9,114 nucleotides of DNA from Methanobacteriota archaeon. GTDB taxonomy: Archaea > Thermoplasmatota > Poseidoniia > Poseidoniales > Poseidoniaceae. Below the pieces are notes generated by a model. The model saw only the letters and a list, made by a program, of their open reading frames with translations, searched no databases and was not told the DNA's origin. Shown piece after piece: positions 1 to 5,113 of this stretch. The stretch's first letter is position 1. The number at the start of each line of letters is the position of its first letter. The position numbers were made by a program, and so were the translations under genes. The stretch spans positions 1-9,114 of the forward strand of contig JAACDL010000071.1 in the NCBI GenBank assembly GCA_009936765.1, given 5' to 3'.

Positions 1-344
1 ACCGGGTAAGAGATTATGTCTTCTCGATTCATTTCCATCTTAGAGTCTGTATTCCAAATGACTACTGTTCCTGGCTCTAAACCTGCTAAATCTTCATCCC
101 ATGTTGCGGGATTTACAAGAACCTGAATATGTGTTCTATCACCTGGTGCTTGGTACCCTAAGTCGGAGAGGCGAACGATGTACCAAGTTGGCAATCCTGA
201 GATATTGGACGGGAATAAATTCTTTCCACTTACTGGGATTCCCATGTCAAATAATGTCTGTAAAAGAATTAGGTTCGCAGATTGAGAACCGGTTCCATTT
301 GCTGTTGCTATGTTGATGGTGAAATCGTTTACGACCTTGTCCAT
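1..344 (-). CDS. korA: 2-oxoacid (2-oxoglutarate):ferredoxin oxidoreductase, alpha subunit, N-terminal part (partial)
   Basis: Read on the minus strand from the ATG at 344-342, the frame stays open for 114 codons to the left edge, so the C-terminal part is outside the window. The translation starts MDKVVNDFTINIATANGTGS and continues with QSAN, then MGIPVSGKNLFPSNISGLPT and WYIVRLSDLGY. This is the pattern of the gamma-type domain that is fused ahead of the pyrimidine-binding part in one family of 2-oxoacid:acceptor oxidoreductase alpha subunits; the GTGSQSAN loop sits where other members have a GxGGxG loop. In the family, the alpha subunit works with a thiamine-diphosphate beta subunit to convert 2-oxoglutarate and CoA to succinyl-CoA, CO2 and reduced ferredoxin in the cytoplasm. 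The substrate (2-oxoglutarate rather than pyruvate or a branched-chain 2-oxoacid) is inferred and cannot be settled from this fragment. It is transcribed divergently from the cyclophilin gene. The beta subunit would be expected just downstream, off the left edge. The start is chosen because the conserved VNDFTI segment begins four residues after it. Confidence 0.87.
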   Translation of the reverse strand, partial: MDKVVNDFTINIATANGTGSQSANLILLQTLFDMGIPVSGKNLFPSNISGLPTWYIVRLSDLGYQAPGDRTHIQVLVNPATWDEDLAGLEPGTVVIWNTDSKMEMNREDIISYP

Positions 345-352
345 TTCGGGTT

Positions 353-370
353 TTCCCCTTAGGCTGGGCC
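353..370. repeat. 18-base repeated motif, copy 1
   Basis: TTCCCCTTAGGCTGGGCC matches the sequence at 443-460 at 15 of 18 positions, with mismatches at positions 8, 12 and 14. It lies 9 bases upstream of the korA start, where a bound protein would obstruct leftward transcription. Its core CCCTTAGG is also present in inverted orientation in copy 2, because copy 2 reads CCCTTAGG on the minus strand. Role as an operator is inferred from position only. Confidence 0.45.
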
Positions 371-442
371 CCCTACGGGGGATTACCATTGCGCACCTGC
401 GTTGGCTTACGCTCTTTGAATGTGTTGATGATATTTTCACAA

Positions 443-460
443 TTCCCCTAAGGGTAGGCC
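443..460. repeat. 18-base repeated motif, copy 2
   Basis: TTCCCCTAAGGGTAGGCC is the second copy of the motif at 353-370, 90 bases away. It contains the imperfect palindrome CCCTAAGGG. It lies just downstream of the TATA-like GATATTTTC and 28 bases before the cyclophilin ATG, so it would overlap the probable transcription start of that gene. A regulator-binding site is possible but unproven. Confidence 0.45.
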
Positions 461-488
461 TCAAAACTGTTAGCGGTTTCGGATTATC

Positions 489-1601
489 ATGGCCGATGAA
501 AAGATTGCTGAAGGTTGGAAGGATGTAGAGAAGCTTCTAACCAAAGGTAAAACCAATGGAGCGCTGGATATTCTTCGAAAAATCGATCCTGATGGGAAAG
601 AAGCCACTACGCTTCGTTTAGCAGGACAAGCAACATTTATTCAGGCTAGTAAAAGTAATTCAAGTTCAGATTACCGTAAAGCCGCAAAGTTGCTTCGAGA
701 TGCAGTAAAAATGAACCCTCGGGACAAGCAATCTAGCGCACTCTATAACCAAATTCTGAATGAGATGCAAGATAACTCAATTTCAGAAACAGTATTTCCA
801 AGGCTGACCAATGAGGGTACTCCTACTCCAGCTGGACTTTTTGCAATTGTAGCTGCGCTATTGATTATCTTGGCAGCAATACAGTTTGTTCAAACCGATG
901 ATGAATTTGAAGATGCAGAAGCAGTAATGAGAATAACCTGGACAGATGATTCAGGAGTCCTTCATGATGAGAAGATAACAATCGCATTACATCGTGCTGA
1001 AGCCCCAATACATGTCGAGAACTTCATTCTCTTGGCAGAAGATGGAAAGTACGACAATGTCATTTTCCACAGAGTCATCAATAAATTCATGATTCAAGGC
1101 GGAGATTATGAGATGAATAGTGGTTCTGGTGGTTATACTGCTAAGTGGTATGGATATTGTAATGGTAAAACTACAAACTCAGAAGGAGTTGAATATACTG
1201 CGGAGACCTGTCAATTGAATCAATGGGCTCTTCCAAGTGAGCACACAACTGGATTGAGGCATGGCGTAGGCTCGCTTGCTGCAGCACATGCCGGTCTGAA
1301 CACAGATGGGAGCCAATTTTACATCGTGCCTTCCGATTCAAACCCTTGCTGGTTAGACGGAGACCAGGAACAAGCGCCTAACGGAGTTGAAGGTTGTGTT
1401 GAAAACAAGAACAAAGATTGCTCATCAAGTTCCTGTCACACTGTATATGGAACAGTTACAGATGGACTCGAATACATAGATGCAATTTCTAAGATCAACA
1501 CTGGGCAGAACGACAAACCATCGTACGATGTCACAATTGTATCAATCGAAATTACCGATGACGGAGTCGTTGACGGTGAAGCATGGTACAAATTCTGGTG
1601 A
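489..1601 (+). CDS. membrane-anchored cyclophilin-type peptidyl-prolyl cis-trans isomerase with N-terminal TPR-like region
   Basis: The protein has 370 residues. Residues about 5-95 are helical and TPR-like; DYRKAAKLLRDAVKMNPRD (61-79) resembles a TPR helix pair. Residues 115-134 form one hydrophobic helix. From about 145 to 357 lies a cyclophilin domain: FHRV (193-196) with the catalytic Arg195, FMIQGG (200-205), GSQFY (274-278) and WLDG (288-291). Arg, Phe, Met and Gln match the cyclophilin A active site (Arg55, Phe60, Met61, Gln63), and Phe113 is replaced by Tyr278. The lysine/arginine-rich N-terminus and the acidic segment after the helix (QTDDEFEDAE) predict N-in, C-out topology, so isomerisation of Xaa-Pro bonds would happen outside the membrane. 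All six cysteines (224, 241, 287, 303, 311, 316) are in this outer domain, in insertions relative to compact cyclophilins, which suggests disulfides. The ATG at 489 is the first that gives the full TPR-like region. The aconitase gene follows 32-47 bases downstream. The fold is confident; the partner of the TPR-like region is unknown. Confidence 0.92.
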   Translation: MADEKIAEGWKDVEKLLTKGKTNGALDILRKIDPDGKEATTLRLAGQATFIQASKSNSSSDYRKAAKLLRDAVKMNPRDKQSSALYNQILNEMQDNSISETVFPRLTNEGTPTPAGLFAIVAALLIILAAIQFVQTDDEFEDAEAVMRITWTDDSGVLHDEKITIALHRAEAPIHVENFILLAEDGKYDNVIFHRVINKFMIQGGDYEMNSGSGGYTAKWYGYCNGKTTNSEGVEYTAETCQLNQWALPSEHTTGLRHGVGSLAAAHAGLNTDGSQFYIVPSDSNPCWLDGDQEQAPNGVEGCVENKNKDCSSSSCHTVYGTVTDGLEYIDAISKINTGQNDKPSYDVTIVSIEITDDGVVDGEAWYKFW

Positions 1602-1620
1602 ATGTTTCCCTAGTTATGTT

Positions 1621-1629
1621 GATATGATT
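1621..1629 (+). promoter_or_regulatory. TATA-like element before aconitase
   Basis: GATATGATT sits in the short gap after the cyclophilin stop. Its centre is about 24 bases before the internal ATG at 1649, close to the distance expected between an archaeal TATA box and the first base of a leaderless mRNA. No Shine-Dalgarno motif precedes either candidate start. This supports, weakly, a separate leaderless promoter and the start at 1649. Co-transcription with the cyclophilin gene is equally possible. Confidence 0.3.
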
Positions 1630-1633
1630 TGGC

Positions 1634-4303
1634 ATGCCGCATCGCTCTATGAGCGACTCGGGCCACTTCTCTTCGAAGAGAGAATTTTCATTAGGTGGAC
1701 ACTACCATTCTTTGGATTCTCTTGATGAAGCTGGATTAGATACATCTTCTCTTCCTTATTCTATTCGTGTATTGCTAGAAGGGGCACTAAGGAACTGCGA
1801 CGGCTTCTTAATCACAGAAAAAGATGTTAGGAACATCGCTAATTGGACAGCGAACGGTGAGCGTGGAGAAATTCCTTTCAGACCTTCTAGAGTTATCCTT
1901 CAGGACTTCACGGGAGTTCCTGCAGTTGTAGATTTAGCGGCTCTTAGAGATGCAATGGTTGAGATGGGCGGCGACCCGGAAAAAGTAAATCCTCAAGTCC
2001 CAGTAGATTTGGTAATCGACCATTCTGTCCAAGTAGATGTTTCAGGGTCTAGTGCTGAAGCACTGGAAATGAACTTAGATATCGAATACCATCGAAATAT
2101 GGAAAGATATACTTTCTTGAAGTGGGGGCAACAATCACTTGAAAATTTCCGAGCAGTCCCTCCTTCCAGAGGGATTGTGCACCAGGTAAATCTAGAATGG
2201 ATCGCTACAGTAGCTCGCCAAGAAAATGGAATTTGGCTACCAGACTCTCTGGTCGGGACAGACTCTCACACTACTATGATCAACGGACTCGGTGTCCTTG
2301 GTTGGGGTGTTGGTGGAATTGAAGCCGAGGCTGTTATGTTAGGGCAACCAATCTACATGCTATCTCCTGATGTCATAGGTTTCCGCCTGAATGGCATTCT
2401 AAATCCTGGCGTCACTGCTACGGATATGACATTAAGAATCGTAGAATTGCTTCGTGAACACGGTGTAGTTGGAAAGTTCGTAGAATTTTTCGGAGAAGGT
2501 ATGGCTGCTCTATCATTGCCCGACCGTGCAACTATTGCTAACATGGCACCTGAATACGGGGCAACTTGTGGTTTCTTCCCAGTTGATGACAATACTCTAT
2601 CTTACATGCGATTATCTGGACGAGAAGAGGAACATATTGCAGGGGTTGAAGCATACTGTAAAGCCCAAGGTCTATGGTACGACTCGTCCACTCCAGAGAA
2701 GAGTTACACAGCCCTTCTTGAGTTAGACTTGTCAACAGTCCAACCTGCTCTTGCAGGTCCAAAACGCCCTCAAGACCGAGTAGATTTATCCAAAATGGCT
2801 TCCCACTTCGAAGAGTCACTGACTCATGAGTTAGGACACCATGGACATGGCCTTTCTGAATATGACCTTTCCAAGTCCTCATTGGTTGGGGATGAGTATG
2901 ACTTGAATCACGGCGATGTTGTAATTGCAGCAATTACCTCATGTACTAACACTTCAAACCCAGGGGTTATGTTGGCTGCAGGCTTGTTAGCACGTAATGC
3001 TAGAGAGCGTGGCCTGATGGTCAAGCCATGGGTCAAGACATCACTTGCTCCAGGTTCAAGAGTTGTAACAGAATATTACGAAGCAAATGGTTTGGATGTA
3101 GATTTAGCCGCATTAGGATTCAATAACGTAGGATACGGTTGCACTACTTGTATTGGTAATTCAGGACCTCTTCCTGAAGACATAGAGGCGGCGATTGATG
3201 ATTCTGGTTTGATTGTAGGTTCCGTAATCTCCGGGAACCGTAACTTCGAAGGTAGAGTCCATCAGAAAGTAAAGGCATCTTATCTTGCAAGTCCTCCGTT
3301 AGTAGTTGCATATGCAATCGCTGGAAGTTTGAATGTAGATTTGACTAGAGACCCACTTGGAATTGGTAACGATGGTAACCCTGTCATGCTTTCAGATGTT
3401 TGGCCAGATGACGAGCAGCTATCTGCTGCATTGGCTAACATTACTCCCGAGATGTTTAGAGAAAGATACTCCACTGTAATGCAGGAGCCAAGATGGGATT
3501 CCATTCCAAGCGAAGCATCTCCTCTTTACCCGTGGCAAGATGACTCTACTTACATCAGACTTCCGAGTTTCTTCCAAGGTCTATCCAAGAGTGCACAACC
3601 GATTGAATCAATTTCTGGAGCGAAGGTATTGCTCAAGTTAGGTGACTCGATTACTACAGATCATATTTCTCCAGCGGGTGCATTCCCAGACGATGGGCCA
3701 GCCGGGAAATGGCTTACTGAAAGAGGAGTTCAGAAAGGAGATTTCAATTCATTTGGTAGTCGCCGTGGAAACCATGAAATCATGATGCGTGGCACATTTG
3801 CGAATGTCAGAGTTCGCAACCAAATGGCGCCAGGGACTGAAGGAGGATTCGCAATGAATCACAAAACTGGGCAAATCGAATCAGTATTCGATGCGGCCAT
3901 GGATAGCGAATCTCCAATGGTTGTTTTAGCAGGTTCACAATACGGCACAGGTAGTAGTAGAGATTGGGCTGCAAAAGGCACATATTTGCTAGGTGTGAAG
4001 GCTGTTATTGCAACATCTTTCGAAAGGATTCATCGCTCTAACCTAGTTGGTATGGGTGTCCTTCCGTTGACTTTCAAGGACGGTGAAGATGCCGATTTCT
4101 TAGGTCTTGATGGAACAGAATCCTTCGACATACCCGTTACTGACGACGTCAAGGCTCTACAAGAATTGACAATTACTGCTAACAAATCAGATGGTAGTAG
4201 CGTTAGTTTCGTTGCAGATGTGCGCTTGGATACTCCAGTTGAAGTTGATTATTATCGAAACGGAGGAATCCTCCACACAGTGCTGAGGAATCTGGCACAA
4301 TAA
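1634..4303 (+). CDS. acnA: aconitate hydratase (AcnA/IRP1-type)
   Basis: Cytoplasmic [4Fe-4S] dehydratase that interconverts citrate and isocitrate through cis-aconitate in the TCA cycle. The 889 residues match the usual length of the AcnA family. The three iron-sulfur ligands are visible: Cys437 in TSCTNTSNPG, and Cys503 and Cys506 in GYGCTTCIGNSGPL. Other family signatures are LQDFTGVPAVVDLAALRDA (89-107), GTDSHTTMINGLGVLGWGVG (208-227), and in the C-terminal swivel domain GDSITTDHISPAG (670-682), GSRRGNHEIMMRG (708-720) and GSQYGTGSSRDWAAKG (767-782), which contains substrate-binding Ser and Arg residues. The domain order is the AcnA order, unlike AcnB. The longest frame starts at the ATG at 1634, but the in-frame ATG at 1649 (MSDSGHFSSKREF) fits the usual AcnA N-terminus better and is the likelier start; residue numbers here use 1634. 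It lies between the cyclophilin gene and the unrecognised gene at 4344, all in the same direction, so an operon is possible. No frameshift or missing catalytic residue was seen. Confidence 0.97.
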   Translation: MPHRSMSDSGHFSSKREFSLGGHYHSLDSLDEAGLDTSSLPYSIRVLLEGALRNCDGFLITEKDVRNIANWTANGERGEIPFRPSRVILQDFTGVPAVVDLAALRDAMVEMGGDPEKVNPQVPVDLVIDHSVQVDVSGSSAEALEMNLDIEYHRNMERYTFLKWGQQSLENFRAVPPSRGIVHQVNLEWIATVARQENGIWLPDSLVGTDSHTTMINGLGVLGWGVGGIEAEAVMLGQPIYMLSPDVIGFRLNGILNPGVTATDMTLRIVELLREHGVVGKFVEFFGEGMAALSLPDRATIANMAPEYGATCGFFPVDDNTLSYMRLSGREEEHIAGVEAYCKAQGLWYDSSTPEKSYTALLELDLSTVQPALAGPKRPQDRVDLSKMASHFEESLTHELGHHGHGLSEYDLSKSSLVGDEYDLNHGDVVIAAITSCTNTSNPGVMLAAGLLARNARERGLMVKPWVKTSLAPGSRVVTEYYEANGLDVDLAALGFNNVGYGCTTCIGNSGPLPEDIEAAIDDSGLIVGSVISGNRNFEGRVHQKVKASYLASPPLVVAYAIAGSLNVDLTRDPLGIGNDGNPVMLSDVWPDDEQLSAALANITPEMFRERYSTVMQEPRWDSIPSEASPLYPWQDDSTYIRLPSFFQGLSKSAQPIESISGAKVLLKLGDSITTDHISPAGAFPDDGPAGKWLTERGVQKGDFNSFGSRRGNHEIMMRGTFANVRVRNQMAPGTEGGFAMNHKTGQIESVFDAAMDSESPMVVLAGSQYGTGSSRDWAAKGTYLLGVKAVIATSFERIHRSNLVGMGVLPLTFKDGEDADFLGLDGTESFDIPVTDDVKALQELTITANKSDGSSVSFVADVRLDTPVEVDYYRNGGILHTVLRNLAQ

Positions 4304-4307
4304 GACC

Positions 4308-4326
4308 GGTGGGTTGATTTCCCACC
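4308..4326 (+). terminator. hairpin between aconitase and the 215-residue gene
   Basis: GGTGGG (4308-4313) pairs perfectly with CCCACC (4321-4326) around a 7-base loop TTGATTT. It begins 4 bases after the aconitase stop. It is not followed by a T-run, so it is not a classical intrinsic terminator. It may be an mRNA 3'-end stabiliser, a processing site or an attenuator ahead of the next gene. Confidence 0.45.
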
Positions 4327-4333
4327 ACCATTA

Positions 4334-4339
4334 GGGTGA
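4334..4339 (+). promoter_or_regulatory. Shine-Dalgarno motif for the gene at 4344
   Basis: GGGTGA contains the archaeal anti-16S-complementary GGTGA and ends 4 bases before the ATG at 4344. It is the clearest ribosome-binding site in the window and supports that start. It implies that this gene is translated from a leadered, possibly polycistronic, transcript starting upstream. Confidence 0.5.
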
Positions 4340-4343
4340 ATAC

Positions 4344-4991
4344 ATGCAGGAGTTGAGAGGATACGTTCGCTATCGCTTCCGCAGTGAGGAAGAAGACATA
4401 GATGTCTTGCTTGAAGGGGACGCTGATTGGGTAAGAGGCATTGTTGCTGAACTTGGCCTAAGGAAGGTCGGTTGGATGATGCCTATGGCAGTTGACAGCA
4501 CCAAGATTTCTAATTCAGGAATAGCTAGTGATTCTGATGTAATGCCTTCGGGTAAACCAAAAGATATGGGTCCGGAGCCAGACCCTTCTCGAATTCCAAT
4601 CATTCGTAGACCTATTGGGCAACTCGATCTAACTGCCAAATTAATCGAGGTCGGTCTTGAAAATCCCGTTCGCCCTAACTCTGACGAGTTAAGAGAACAA
4701 TTGGATGAACTTGAGGAACCGCATCCTGCTCAAGGCCCTATGGTAAAAGATCCAATGGCAGAATCTTGGTTGAAGGAATTATTGCGAATTGTTGTTAGGA
4801 AATACGGCGTAACTGCAATTTCAACAGAAACCATCGCACTCGCTGCAAGCGATTACCTTGGAGACAGGGAAGGTCTAGAACTTGAATTATTTCTGGAGAG
4901 TATGTTTAGAGCAGGAAAAATAGTGAAAGTCCACGGTGGAGATGCTACCGGATGGGGACCTTCTCCTGCTTGGTTATCTTCTGGACTATGA
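4344..4991 (+). CDS. uncharacterised 215-residue protein, two domains joined by a proline-rich linker
   Basis: I do not recognise this family. The start is supported by GGTGA just upstream. Residues 1-50 look like a compact alpha/beta unit: an amphipathic strand (LRGYVRYRFR), an acidic stretch, then DADWVRGIVAELGLRKVGWM. Residues about 51-90 are a polar, proline- and glycine-rich linker. Residues 92-125 include a helix with acidic repeats (DELREQLDELEE). Residues 140-210 form a second folded unit (SWLKELLRIVVRKYG, then LFLESMFRAGKIVKVHGG, ending GWGPSPAWL) whose helix-helix-strand rhythm is compatible with a winged-helix fold. There is no signal peptide, membrane helix or cysteine, so a soluble cytoplasmic protein is expected. 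It begins 40 bases after aconitase and may be co-transcribed with it. A regulatory or adaptor role is speculation. Confidence 0.8.
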   Translation: MQELRGYVRYRFRSEEEDIDVLLEGDADWVRGIVAELGLRKVGWMMPMAVDSTKISNSGIASDSDVMPSGKPKDMGPEPDPSRIPIIRRPIGQLDLTAKLIEVGLENPVRPNSDELREQLDELEEPHPAQGPMVKDPMAESWLKELLRIVVRKYGVTAISTETIALAASDYLGDREGLELELFLESMFRAGKIVKVHGGDATGWGPSPAWLSSGL

Positions 4992-5113
4992 TTTAATTTA
5001 TCAGTTTCAGCGTAATTCGGCTATCCGTTGTACTGCGGGGCTATTTCTCTATTTTAGAAAACACACCTTCCCAAAGGAATTAAAGTGGTAATTGAACTCC
5101 GAAGAAGCGAGTG
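4992..5113 (+). promoter_or_regulatory. promoter/leader region of the giant surface-protein gene
   Basis: This 122-base gap is AT-rich. It contains two TATA-like stretches, TTTAATTTA at 4992-5000 and CTATTTTAG at 5049-5057. The second would place transcription start near 5080 and leave a leader of about 30 bases. The pyrimidine-rich CTATTTCTCTATTTT at 5041-5055 could also serve as an archaeal T-rich terminator for the preceding gene. No convincing hairpin was found. Confidence 0.35.

Larger units (their letters stand above)
345..488. promoter_or_regulatory. divergent intergenic region between korA and the cyclophilin gene
   Basis: This 144-base gap must hold the start signals of both divergent genes. 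It contains two near-identical 18-base sites (353-370 and 443-460, 15 of 18 bases matching) and a GC hairpin at 369-381 (CCCCC-TAC-GGGGG). An AT-rich GATATTTTC at 430-438 is the best TATA-like candidate for the rightward gene; it would put transcription start near 460 and leave a leader of roughly 30 bases. No clear TATA-like element was found for the leftward gene, and no strong Shine-Dalgarno motif precedes the ATG at 489. The stretch from about 355 to 420 is visibly richer in G and C than its surroundings. Confidence 0.5.

Noticed and set aside
371..380. CCCTACGGGG, identical to a well-known 16S rRNA segment (archaeal 340 region)
   Set aside because: Only these ten bases agree; the flanking bases do not continue as 16S rRNA and the gap is 144 bases long.
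101..528. Two short rightward open frames overlapping the left end
   Set aside because: The leftward frame at 1-344 encodes a clear enzyme family, and these frames show no family pattern; the second also runs into the cyclophilin start.
2353..2933. Antisense open frames inside aconitase
   Set aside because: They lie opposite conserved aconitase coding sequence and their translations show no domain pattern.
4262..4274. Palindrome GGAGGA-A-TCCTCC near the aconitase stop
   Set aside because: It lies within coding sequence (RNGGILH) and has a one-base centre, so it cannot form a normal hairpin loop without opening the stem; probably chance.
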